A stretch of DNA of 16,766 nucleotides from the NCBI GenBank assembly GCA_003131665.1, contig PKWA01000039.1, positions 1 through 16,766 of the forward strand. The letters run 5' to 3'. The DNA comes from Acidimicrobiaceae bacterium (GTDB taxonomy: Bacteria > Actinomycetota > Acidimicrobiia > Acidimicrobiales > RAAP-2). Both the position numbers and the translations under genes were made by a program. The notes beneath the pieces are model-generated. The model did not search any database and had not been told where the DNA came from. It saw only the letters and a program-made list of their open reading frames with translations. This document shows, piece by piece, positions 1-6,302 of the stretch (positions within the stretch are counted from its first letter, which is position 1; the number at the start of each line of letters is the position of its first letter).

Positions 1-1947
1 TCGATGCTGTGCCTGCCGTTCAGCGATCCCGATGCGGCGCTGCGCCGACTGCTCTCGTCCGGATTCCGCCGCCCCGACGGAGAGCGCGTCCAGGGCCTGC
101 GGGAGATGATGGAGAGGCTCCGCCAGCAGCGCCAGGCGGAGCTCGATTGGGGGGACCTGGGCGGTGCCTTCGAGGAGATAGCCCAGGAGCTCGAACAGGT
201 CATCGCCGAGGAACGCCTCGGTCTGGAGGACCTGGCCGATGACGCCCGGAACTCCGGCGACGACCGCCGCCGGGAGGTTACCGACGAGGTGGTGGCCGAG
301 CGCAGCCTGGAGCTCGAGCTGCTGCCCCCCGACCTGGCCGGCCGGGTGAAGGGCCTCCAGCAGTACGACTTCACCTCGTCGGAGGCCCGCGAGCACTTCG
401 AACAGCTCATGGAGCGGCTCCGCCAGGAGGTGGCCAAGAGCTGGTTCGACCAGATGTCCGACGCCCTCACCAGTCCCGATCCCGAACAGCTCGAGCGGGT
501 GCGCCAGATGCTCGATGCCCTCAACCGGATGATCGAGCAACGCGAGGCGGGGGAGCCGATCGATCCCTCCTTCGAAGACTTCATGGGTCGGTTCGGCGAC
601 TTCTTCCCCGCCAATCCGCAGACCCTCGACGAATTGCTCGAGCAGTTCGCCGCCCAGATGGCGGCCGTCCAGGCCGCCATGGACTCGTTGTCCCCCGAGC
701 AGCGAGCCCAGCTGCAGGCGCTGGCCGAGTCGATGTTCGAGGACCTCGACCTCCGGTGGCAGGTGGACCGGCTGTCCCAGAATCTGCAGCAGGCCGTGCC
801 TGGGGCCGGTTGGGGACGGCGCTACCGCTTCACCGGGTCCGATCCCATGGGCCTGGCCGACGCCGCCGCCGCCGCCCGGCGGCTCGGCGAGATGGACCAG
901 CTCGAGCAGTTCCTGCGCTCGGCCTCCTCACCCGGTGCCCTGGCCGAGGTCGACCTCGACCAGGTGGCCAAGCACCTCGGTGACGATGCGGCGCGATCGC
1001 TCGACAGCCTGGCCCGCCTGGCCAAGGAGCTCGAGGAGGCCGGCCTCATCGAGCAACGAGAAGGTCGCTACGAGCTCACCGCCATGGGCATACGCAAGAT
1101 CGGGCAACGGGCCCTGTCCGAGCTGTTCTCCAAGCTGGCCAAGGACCGACTGGGGGCCCATCCCAACACCTTCGTGGGGACCGGCCACGAACCCGAGGGT
1201 CAGACCAAGCCCTACGAATTCGGTGACCCTTTCAACATTGACATCCAGAGGACGGTCCACAACGCCGTGCGCCGCAGCGGGACCGGCACCCCTGTCCGAC
1301 TCGATCCCCAGGACTTCGAGATCTCGCGCACCGAGCACCTGACCCGCACCTCGACCGTCCTCATGATCGACCTCTCGCTGTCGATGCCGATGCGCGACAA
1401 CTTCCTGGCCGCCAAAAAGGTGGCCATCGCTCTGCATACCCTCATCTCGACCCGGTTCCCCCGCGACTTCCTCGGCCTCGTCGGCTTTTCCGAGGTGGCC
1501 CGGGAGATCAAGGCCGAGGAGCTGCCCGAGGTGTCCTGGGACTTCGTCTACGGCACCAACATGCAGCACGGCCTGCTCCTCAGCCGGCGCCTCCTGGCCC
1601 ACCGGCCCGGTACGAAACAGATCATCATGATCACCGACGGTGAGCCGACGGCCCACCTGGTCCCCCAGGTCGGCGGAGACGGTTACGAGGTCTTCTTCAA
1701 CTATCCGCCCGTGCCCGAGACCGTGAGGGCCACGCTGCAAGAAGTCGTCCGCTGCACCCGTGCCGGCATCACCATCAACACCTTCATGATCGATGCCAAT
1801 CGCTCCCTCCAGGGTTTCGTCGAGCAGATGACCAAGCTCAACCGAGGTCGGGCCTTCTTCACCACCCCCGAGACGCTCGGTGACTACGTCCTCGTTGACT
1901 TTCTCGAGAACCGGCGGTCGTCCTCCGCCACCCGACGCGGCGCCTGA
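1..1947 (+). CDS. VWA domain (MIDAS) protein, 5' end outside the window
   Basis: Actinobacterial von Willebrand factor A protein of the type usually encoded beside a magnesium-chelatase-like/MoxR-like AAA ATPase. The reading frame is open from base 1. The first Met (base 4) lies in a region that, from memory of homologues, follows about 50 residues beginning with an RYxRWDG-like motif, so the true start is probably upstream. Numbering from that Met: residues 20-260 are a charged helical region rich in Glu, Gln and Arg; residues 315-375 look like a winged-helix-like segment; the VWA domain covers about 450-630. The metal-binding site is complete: DLSLS at 456-460, Thr518 in YGTNM, Asp545 in MITDGEPTA. 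The family is thought to act with its ATPase partner in metal insertion or protein remodelling, but no exact role is established. It stands alone here, with 196 bases before whiB. Family assignment is secure; the partner ATPase would have to lie outside the window. Confidence 0.9.
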   Translation, partial: SMLCLPFSDPDAALRRLLSSGFRRPDGERVQGLREMMERLRQQRQAELDWGDLGGAFEEIAQELEQVIAEERLGLEDLADDARNSGDDRRREVTDEVVAERSLELELLPPDLAGRVKGLQQYDFTSSEAREHFEQLMERLRQEVAKSWFDQMSDALTSPDPEQLERVRQMLDALNRMIEQREAGEPIDPSFEDFMGRFGDFFPANPQTLDELLEQFAAQMAAVQAAMDSLSPEQRAQLQALAESMFEDLDLRWQVDRLSQNLQQAVPGAGWGRRYRFTGSDPMGLADAAAAARRLGEMDQLEQFLRSASSPGALAEVDLDQVAKHLGDDAARSLDSLARLAKELEEAGLIEQREGRYELTAMGIRKIGQRALSELFSKLAKDRLGAHPNTFVGTGHEPEGQTKPYEFGDPFNIDIQRTVHNAVRRSGTGTPVRLDPQDFEISRTEHLTRTSTVLMIDLSLSMPMRDNFLAAKKVAIALHTLISTRFPRDFLGLVGFSEVAREIKAEELPEVSWDFVYGTNMQHGLLLSRRLLAHRPGTKQIIMITDGEPTAHLVPQVGGDGYEVFFNYPPVPETVRATLQEVVRCTRAGITINTFMIDANRSLQGFVEQMTKLNRGRAFFTTPETLGDYVLVDFLENRRSSSATRRGA

Positions 1948-1960
1948 AACTGCCACCTCG

Positions 1961-1972
1961 GACCTCGAGGTC
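1961..1972. repeat. 12-bp perfect palindrome downstream of the VWA gene
   Basis: GACCTCGAGGTC is a perfect inverted repeat with no loop, 13 bases after the VWA stop codon. With no loop and no T-run it is not a standard terminator. It could be a protein-binding site, or chance in a sequence rich in CTCGAG. Confidence 0.35.
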
Positions 1973-2010
1973 GACGCCACCGGCCCGGACGCTCCCCACG
2001 TTCGGCCTCC

Positions 2011-2036
2011 ATTGTCTTCTCACTCAACGTGACAAT
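2011..2036. promoter_or_regulatory. Inverted repeat upstream of whiB
   Basis: ATTGTC (2011-2016) and GACAAT (2031-2036) form an inverted repeat with 14 bases between the arms. It sits about 110 bases before the whiB start, in the 196-base gap between the VWA gene and whiB. A GACAC pentamer, the core recognised by WhiA in Streptomyces, follows at 2091-2095. Both are visible in the sequence; any operator role is inference. No convincing -35/-10 pair was found in this gap. Confidence 0.25.
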
Positions 2037-2127
2037 CGCGGTGGCGAATGCCGGATCCCTCTTGCACGAGCAGCGACGATGGTGAATGATGACACCGTTG
2101 TAACTACACCTATGCCACTAGATGGCG

Positions 2128-2135
2128 AGGGGAGG
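2128..2135 (+). promoter_or_regulatory. Ribosome binding site fixing the GTG start of whiB
   Basis: AGGGGAGG ends 8 bases before the GTG at 2144. It supports that start over the ATG at 2112, which is in a different frame. Confidence 0.75.
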
Positions 2136-2143
2136 CGTACCCG

Positions 2144-2431
2144 GTGGACATCGTTTCACTGCTGTACGGCCGCCAGGATCGCGACTGGCAGACCAGAGCC
2201 AACTGCATGGGGGTCGATCCCGACCTCTTCTTCCCGGAGCGCGGCGCGTCCACCCGGGAAGCCAAAGAGGTCTGCCGCGGATGTGTCGTGCGTGAGGACT
2301 GCCTCGAGTACGCGCTGGCCAATGGCGAGAAGTTCGGGATCTGGGGCGGACTGTCCGAGCGCGAACGTCGTCGCCTGCGTCGGGCCCGAGCCATGAGCCG
2401 TCGCGTCTCGGAGACGGCCTCGGCCTCCTGA
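2144..2431 (+). CDS. whiB: WhiB-family [4Fe-4S] transcriptional regulator, WhiB/WhmD type
   Basis: A 95-residue Wbl protein. The four cluster-ligating cysteines are at 21, 44, 47 and 53 (C-x22-C-x2-C-x5-C), followed by the GIWGG turn at 65-69 and a basic C-terminal tail from about residue 71 (SERERRRLRR) that contacts DNA in this family. The segments FFPERGASTREAK and CLEYALANGEKFGIWGG closely match Streptomyces WhiB and mycobacterial WhiB2/WhmD as I remember them, and these proteins control cell division and septation with WhiA. The GTG start is set by a strong Shine-Dalgarno 8 bases upstream. The gene converges on the formimidoyltransferase gene with 30 bases between stops. It is monocistronic as far as seen. 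Subfamily assignment is fairly sure; regulon membership cannot be judged from the window. Confidence 0.93.
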   Translation: MDIVSLLYGRQDRDWQTRANCMGVDPDLFFPERGASTREAKEVCRGCVVREDCLEYALANGEKFGIWGGLSERERRRLRRARAMSRRVSETASAS

Positions 2432-2461
2432 TCCGACCGACACCCCGCCAGGGTCGTCCTG

Positions 2462-3337
2462 TCAGCCGGCGCCGGACCTCTCGAGGCGCGCTTCGACGGT
2501 CCGCTCCGGATCGAGGTCAAGCTGTCGCCACCGAACCCGGGGCGCCTCCTCGACCACCCTGGCCGGTGCCAGTCCCACGAGTTCGGCCCTGGTGACCCAG
2601 ATCCCGGCGGCACGAGCCAGACGGTCGACGTCGTCGTAGACCTCGGCCGGACCCACGCTCATGGGGTCGACGAGATTGCACGAGACCTGGGTCACACCGG
2701 CCGTGCTCAAGCCGAGGGCCCGGACGGCCCGACGGCGAAGAGCGGCGGCGATGGACCTGGCCACATCGACATCGCCGGTCGACAACCACACGTTGTAGGC
2801 GACCAGAGCGAAGCGGGCGCCCACCGCGCAGGCCCCGGCCGTCCGATGGGGCAGGGCCGGCCCCCTATCCGGATCGAGTCCCCGAAAAGCCCGCTTGCGC
2901 ACCTCCGGTAACGAACGCTCCGGGCCGTAGGCGAAGCACGGGAGCGCCAGGTCCCGCCCGGCCCAAAGCGCGAACCGGTCGCGAGCGGCGACGGCGCCCG
3001 ACAGATCGCCCTCGCCCCCCACCGGGTTCCCGTCGTAGTCGAGCGGCGTGAAGGGGACGACGTCGAGGGCACCGAGCCGGGGATGGACCCCACGATGACG
3101 TCGGAGGTCGACGAGTTGCACCGTCGTGCGGGCGACCTCGCGCACGGCCTCCTCGAGATCCCCACCGGCCATGGTGAGAACCATGCGATTGTGATCGGCG
3201 TCAGTGTGGATGTCGAGCACACACCGACCACCGGCAGCGGTGACGGCTCCGATGGTCTCGAGGTCCCGGCCCTCGCTGATGTTCACCACGCAGGCGAGCC
3301 CGACCGGCTCGGCGGCGCACCCTCCGACGGGTGCCAC
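2462..3337 (-). CDS. Glutamate formimidoyltransferase (FTCD N-terminal type)
   Basis: Transfers the formimino group between N-formimino-L-glutamate and tetrahydrofolate in histidine breakdown, in the cytoplasm. With the GTG at 3337 as start (291 residues) the sequence shows NISEGRD at 19-25, DADHNR at 46-51, and RRHRGVHPRLGALDVVPF at about 79-96. His85 in that last motif aligns with the catalytic His82 of the porcine enzyme. A C-terminal subdomain carries VTQVSCNLVDP and ELVGLAP-type motifs. The length fits a transferase without the cyclodeaminase domain. A start at 3403 is possible (313 residues), but its extra Pro/Cys-rich residues lie inside the upstream whiB-like gene and look non-homologous. 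The preferred GTG is only 4 bases after that gene's stop, which suggests translational coupling. No other histidine-utilisation genes are visible, so the pathway is inferred from the family alone. Confidence 0.88.
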   Translation of the reverse strand: MAPVGGCAAEPVGLACVVNISEGRDLETIGAVTAAGGRCVLDIHTDADHNRMVLTMAGGDLEEAVREVARTTVQLVDLRRHRGVHPRLGALDVVPFTPLDYDGNPVGGEGDLSGAVAARDRFALWAGRDLALPCFAYGPERSLPEVRKRAFRGLDPDRGPALPHRTAGACAVGARFALVAYNVWLSTGDVDVARSIAAALRRRAVRALGLSTAGVTQVSCNLVDPMSVGPAEVYDDVDRLARAAGIWVTRAELVGLAPARVVEEAPRVRWRQLDLDPERTVEARLERSGAG

Positions 3338-3341
3338 CTGA

Positions 3342-3590
3342 TCAGGTGTGGCTGGAGGGCAATCTGGCCAAGCGGTGGGCCCGCAGGATGCGTCGCCGTT
3401 CACGTTCGGACGTGCCGCCCCACACCCCGTGATCCACCCGGTTGGACAGGGCGTACTCGAGACAGGGGGCCTTCACCGGGCACTCGGCGCAGATGCGCTG
3501 GGCCACGATGACGCCCATGCCGTCACGGGGAAAGAAGGTCTCGGGTGAGTACTCGCGACACAGTCCATCGGCCATCCACTCTGTACCCAT
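3342..3590 (-). CDS. Small WhiB-like [4Fe-4S] regulator, upstream of the formimidoyltransferase gene
   Basis: An 82-residue Wbl protein starting at the ATG at 3590, chosen because AGGAGG lies 5 bases upstream. An in-frame upstream ATG at 3641 would add 17 residues, part of them translated through the ribosome site, and is unlikely. The cluster cysteines are 11, 34, 37 and 43 (C-x22-C-x2-C-x5-C); GVWGG is at 55-59, followed by SERERRRILRAHRLAR as the basic tail. It has the same core as the whiB at 2144 but a shorter N terminus and a different middle (PRDGMGVIVAQRICAECPVK), so it is a paralogue, not a recent duplicate. The order wbl then formimidoyltransferase, 4 bases apart, suggests one transcript. 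A redox or nitric-oxide-sensing role is usual for the family; the target genes are unknown. Confidence 0.92.
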   Translation of the reverse strand: MGTEWMADGLCREYSPETFFPRDGMGVIVAQRICAECPVKAPCLEYALSNRVDHGVWGGTSERERRRILRAHRLARLPSSHT

Positions 3591-3595
3591 AACCA

Positions 3596-3601
3596 CCTCC
3601 T
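3596..3601 (-). promoter_or_regulatory. Ribosome binding site of the small whiB-like gene
   Basis: On the minus strand AGGAGG is followed by 5 bases and ATG (3590). This is the strongest Shine-Dalgarno in the window and decides the start of the gene. Confidence 0.8.
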
Positions 3602-3669
3602 CCCCTACTTCTACTCTCACAGTAGCGACTCTTGTGGTCACTCTTCGTTACGTTTAATTAATGTCCGCT

Positions 3670-3695
3670 GGAACCGGTTACCACTTAGAGGCGTC
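3670..3695 (+). promoter_or_regulatory. Possible ECF-sigma-type promoter
   Basis: GGAACC at 3670-3675 and CGTC at 3692-3695 are separated by 16 bases, resembling the GGAAC-N16/17-CGTC pattern of extracytoplasmic-function sigma factors. It points toward the small gene at 3758. The -35-like element overlaps an 8-bp palindrome, AACCGGTT (3672-3679). This is a pattern match only. Confidence 0.35.
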
Positions 3696-3720
3696 TTAGA
3701 GATACTTTCGCGCGGTCCAG

Positions 3721-3726
3721 TAGAAT
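3721..3726 (+). promoter_or_regulatory. Possible housekeeping -10 element before the small gene
   Basis: TAGAAT is a good match to TANNNT/TATAAT. It would give a transcript starting near 3733, about 25 bases ahead of the GTG at 3758. No clear -35 box is present at the usual spacing. Confidence 0.4.
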
Positions 3727-3747
3727 GACCAAAGTACGTGTTTTTCT

Positions 3748-3753
3748 AAGGAG
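3748..3753 (+). promoter_or_regulatory. Ribosome binding site deciding the start at 3758
   Basis: AAGGAG precedes the GTG at 3758 by 4 bases. It favours that start over the upstream in-frame ATG at 3725, which overlaps the -10-like element. Confidence 0.65.
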
Positions 3754-3757
3754 AATC

Positions 3758-4036
3758 GTGAGCCAGGTCCCGACCAGTGAAGTCACCGAGGTCGTCGATC
3801 CGGTCGGTCACGTCCAGGTCATCTACCTCGGACCGGTGGCTCCACACTGGGAGTGCCGCATGGTCTTTGGCGACGAGGAGCAGATCCAGGCCTTCGTCGA
3901 TCGCGTGGACGCGCGCCTACGTTTCTTGCCGCCGCACGACCCACAGTTTCGCCGAAACCGCGAGCGCGTCAATCGCGACGGCGAACGCGAGAACCTGCTC
4001 GTTGAGTGGAATCTCGGCTACGACGAAGAGTCTTAG
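3758..4036 (+). CDS. Small uncharacterised protein
   Basis: I do not recognise a family. With the GTG at 3758 it is 92 residues, predicted soluble, with no signal peptide or membrane segment. Visible parts are a beta-like stretch around VQVIYLGPVAPHWECRMVF, an acidic helix (DEEQIQAFVDRVDARL), and a charged, Arg/Asn/Glu-rich C-terminal third ending in an acidic tail. There is one Cys. The start is fixed by AAGGAG 4 bases upstream; an ATG at 3725 would add 11 residues but lacks its own site. It converges on the DUF2342 gene with a 4-base stop overlap. Good start signals, a plausible promoter and codon choice like its right-hand neighbours argue that it is a real gene. Confidence 0.7.
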   Translation: MSQVPTSEVTEVVDPVGHVQVIYLGPVAPHWECRMVFGDEEQIQAFVDRVDARLRFLPPHDPQFRRNRERVNRDGERENLLVEWNLGYDEES

Positions 4037-5154
4037 GCGAGCGGCGAGTTCGTCACCCGCTCGTACCACGCGGCTGGATCGTAGAGTTCGCTCGCGCTCG
4101 GCAGTCCGTCCACCCGCAACAGGGCGCCAAAGACACTGAGTGAGTGCTCGGCGACCAGCGTCGCGACAAAGGCCGTGGCCGCATCGTGGTGCGGGCCCTG
4201 GGTCGCAATGCCAAACAACGCGGCGGCGGCGTCCTCACCTCGCGCGTCGCTTCGACGGTGGCGCGCGTAAGCCTCGGCGAGCGCCGGTCGGGGCCCTAAG
4301 AGCCTTTCGGTGATGTCCTGAGCGGCGAAACAGAAGAAGGCCAGCAGCACGCTGGTGGCGGCGTTGATGGCGCGCGTCGCGTCACTCTCCTCGGGCACAT
4401 TGATGCCGTCGAGCAACGACGCGGGGTCGTTCATCATCTCGTTGATGTCGCCGCTTTCCATCATGGTCTGCAGTCGGCCCATCAGATCACCCTGGACGGC
4501 GTTGGCTTCGTTGACGGTGTCGATGAGTAACGCGCGCAACGCGTCGCCGGTACCCGGCTGGGTCAAGACCAGTGAGGCCACGAACTCTTGGGCGAGCGCG
4601 AAGACGTAGACCTCGTCGTGCTCGAGCGACCACTCGTTGGCGAAGGTCGCCAGGTTGTTCACCACGAGCAGTCGCTGCTCGTCAACGCGCGGCAGCGGCA
4701 GTACCGCCAAGCTCCACGCGCGCGCCGAGAAGTGTCCGGCGACCGAGCCCATCTGAAAGCCGGTGAAGAGCGGTCCAATGGTCGAGGCGATCTGGGCCAT
4801 CAACTGGGTGCCGGTGACGTCGGGCTCTTCGTTCGTGGGGGGCGACGTGACGACCATCGGTGCCATCAAGGGACGCCACTGTTCGAGCGCCGCGCTGGTC
4901 AACGCGGAGCGATTAACGGCCACGATCGAGGGCTCGCGCGAGACGCCAAAGAGGGCGTCGACGTGTCGCCCGACGAGGGGCGCCAACTCTTCCAGGCGTT
5001 GGCGTTCGATGGGCAGCGGGTTGGGATCGCCGTCCTCGCCCCGGGCAATGTTGAGCGCCAGTTGGCTGGCCGTGGTGTACCAGGCGTCGGGACCTTGTTG
5101 GCTCAGCATCGAAAAGATGTCGCCGAACATGTCGCCGAAGGGATTGACCGTCAC
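4033..5154 (-). CDS. DUF2342/Zincin_2-like protein with a lost HExxH metal site
   Basis: Resembles the actinobacterial DUF2342 (Zincin_2, 'zinc-dependent metalloprotease') family, 373 residues. N-terminal NPFGDMFGDIFSML, then QLALNIARGED, an ELAPLVGRHVDAL helix, VNRSALTSAALEQWRPLM and GFQMGSVAGHFS follow the family's order as I remember it. In active members a WVALHExxH-type helix follows the strand RLLVVNN. Here the equivalent is VFALAQEFVAS (184-194), so HExxH reads QEFVA (189-193) and both zinc histidines are missing. This is probably a non-catalytic member. It starts at a GTG that overlaps the stop of the HtrA-like gene as GTGA, so the two are probably translationally coupled. In M. tuberculosis a DUF2342 gene is, from memory, next to the PDZ-S16 and UPF0182 genes, which are also found in this window. 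There is no signal peptide; it is likely cytoplasmic. Family call moderate; loss of the site is seen directly if the call is right. Confidence 0.72.
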   Translation of the reverse strand: MTVNPFGDMFGDIFSMLSQQGPDAWYTTASQLALNIARGEDGDPNPLPIERQRLEELAPLVGRHVDALFGVSREPSIVAVNRSALTSAALEQWRPLMAPMVVTSPPTNEEPDVTGTQLMAQIASTIGPLFTGFQMGSVAGHFSARAWSLAVLPLPRVDEQRLLVVNNLATFANEWSLEHDEVYVFALAQEFVASLVLTQPGTGDALRALLIDTVNEANAVQGDLMGRLQTMMESGDINEMMNDPASLLDGINVPEESDATRAINAATSVLLAFFCFAAQDITERLLGPRPALAEAYARHRRSDARGEDAAAALFGIATQGPHHDAATAFVATLVAEHSLSVFGALLRVDGLPSASELYDPAAWYERVTNSPLA

Positions 5155-6245
5155 TGCACCAACTTAGAGGGACAGCCCAGCGTGACATTCGCGTGGTGCA
5201 CCGTGGTCTTCCAGTCGAAGGTCAGTTTCGCCGAGGTGTAGGCCGGGGTGAGGTACAACGTCGACACCAACTGGTCCCAGGTGTTGAGGTCGGCGCCGTT
5301 CCAGTCGGTGATGACGTCGCCGACGATGACGTTGGCGTGGGCGGCGGCACTGTAAGGCACGACGTGGGTGACGAGCACACCGCCGCCTTGTTCGTTCTTG
5401 CCCGTGATGCCCAGTTGCGCGTGACAGCCCCGTCCGGTCGCGACGACCTCGGCGACTTGAGCGACGAAGCGCGCCGCGTACCACTGGTGACGCGAGGAGA
5501 GCACGGCCACGACGTAGCCCTTGGCGTCGACCGCGATGGCATCGACGTAGCCACTGAGCGAGGTATCGGACTTCGTGGCGAGGTAACGCACGACCCCCGC
5601 GGCACTATTCGTTGGATCACCGAGTGTGGTCTGGGACCAGTCGTACTCGGGTGTGGGGGAGGTTCCCGAGAGTATCGGCGCCACGGCAGTGACCGAGGTG
5701 CTCGAGGGCATCGGGTCGAGTTTCAACGCGGTCACCGGCACGCTGAGGCGCACGATGGAAAAGCCCATGACGTTGTCGCGCCCCACGAGCGTGACCGGAA
5801 AGTCTTCCTTGGTGGCGGTCCAGCCACTGATGAGTGCGTTGACGGGGATGGCGGTGGTGGTCACCGCCAGATTGTGCGGTAACACCAGTGCCGCGACGTG
5901 CACGACGTGACCGGGCGAGGAGATGGTCAGGTCGACCGTGTGGGCGGCGGCGACGCGGCTCGAGGCTGGCAACGCGGAGAGCGTGGAGGCCAAGTGCGCG
6001 GGCAAGTTGCCGTTGGGCGTCCCTGCGCCGCGATTGACGATCAACACGACCCCGCCCACGACCAACAACACGGCCATCAGTCCGGCGATGACCCGTGGGC
6101 TGATGGACCGGGCCCGTACGCTCGTAGTGGTCGCGAGCGCCTCAAAGCTCGGCAGCTCGCTCGGGTGGACCCAGGCGCGGCCTTCTACGGGCGGTCTCGC
6201 GCGACGACCAGGTCTGCGCCATCTCGAAAAATCCCATCCAGCCAC
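5151..6245 (-). CDS. Membrane-anchored HtrA-like protein with degenerate protease domain and PDZ domain
   Basis: 364 residues. A basic cytoplasmic N terminus with the actinobacterial AWVHPSELP motif (24-32), one transmembrane helix at about 52-70, an extracytoplasmic trypsin-like region (about 100-265) and a C-terminal PDZ domain (about 276-355, with VVPYSAAAHANVIVGDVITDW). The fold follows HtrA/DegP, but no triad is visible. The His position falls in AVTTTAIPV, the Asp position in GRDNVMGFSIVRL has Gly, and the GNSGGP loop is replaced by SDTSLSGYVDAIAVD. It is therefore probably a scaffold or substrate-binding pseudoprotease, not an enzyme. Cys274 and Cys358 may pair. Start is a GTG with no Shine-Dalgarno but with TAGCCT 7 bases upstream, which fits a leaderless mRNA. 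It is followed by the DUF2342 gene with a 4-base overlap and is divergent from the mreB-like gene. Confidence 0.82.
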   Translation of the reverse strand: MAGWDFSRWRRPGRRARPPVEGRAWVHPSELPSFEALATTTSVRARSISPRVIAGLMAVLLVVGGVVLIVNRGAGTPNGNLPAHLASTLSALPASSRVAAAHTVDLTISSPGHVVHVAALVLPHNLAVTTTAIPVNALISGWTATKEDFPVTLVGRDNVMGFSIVRLSVPVTALKLDPMPSSTSVTAVAPILSGTSPTPEYDWSQTTLGDPTNSAAGVVRYLATKSDTSLSGYVDAIAVDAKGYVVAVLSSRHQWYAARFVAQVAEVVATGRGCHAQLGITGKNEQGGGVLVTHVVPYSAAAHANVIVGDVITDWNGADLNTWDQLVSTLYLTPAYTSAKLTFDWKTTVHHANVTLGCPSKLVQ

Positions 6246-6252
6246 GGAGTAA

Positions 6253-6258
6253 AGGCTA
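6253..6258 (-). promoter_or_regulatory. -10-like element for a leaderless HtrA-like transcript
   Basis: TAGCCT on the minus strand ends 7 bases before the GTG at 6245. With no Shine-Dalgarno present, this spacing is what leaderless actinobacterial genes show. No good -35 box was found. Confidence 0.4.
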
Positions 6259-6288
6259 GTAACGAAAGGGTTCTTAATGCCGTCGCCC

Positions 6289-6294
6289 TAACAT
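6289..6294 (+). promoter_or_regulatory. -10-like element for a leaderless mreB-like transcript
   Basis: TAACAT lies 8 bases before the ATG at 6303, again without a Shine-Dalgarno. The divergent region is only 57 bases long, so both divergent promoters must fit within it. Confidence 0.4.
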
Positions 6295-6302
6295 CGCTAG
6301 TC

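Noticed and set aside
928..1980. 350-codon open frame antisense to the VWA gene
   Set aside because: Its protein is a His/Asp/Gly-rich shadow typical of antisense frames in high-G+C DNA, while the opposite strand encodes a complete VWA domain.
2079..2396. 105-codon frame beginning at an ATG before whiB
   Set aside because: It overlaps whiB in another frame and shows no recognisable pattern; the WhiB frame has all four cysteines and its own ribosome site.
2432..2461. Possible bidirectional terminator between whiB and the formimidoyltransferase gene
   Set aside because: Only a short, mismatched stem could be drawn and there is no T-run on either strand.
3338..3403. N-terminal extension of the formimidoyltransferase to 3403
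   Set aside because: The 22 extra residues lie within the small wbl gene and are Pro/Cys-rich without family likeness; the GTG at 3337 is 4 bases after the wbl stop.
4588..5241. 217-codon frame antisense to the DUF2342 gene
   Set aside because: Arg/Gly/Asp-rich shadow; the opposite strand has family-like sequence and a coupled start.
5898..6302. 135-codon upstream extension of the mreB-like frame
   Set aside because: This part is antisense to the HtrA-like gene; MreB homology begins exactly at the ATG at 6303.
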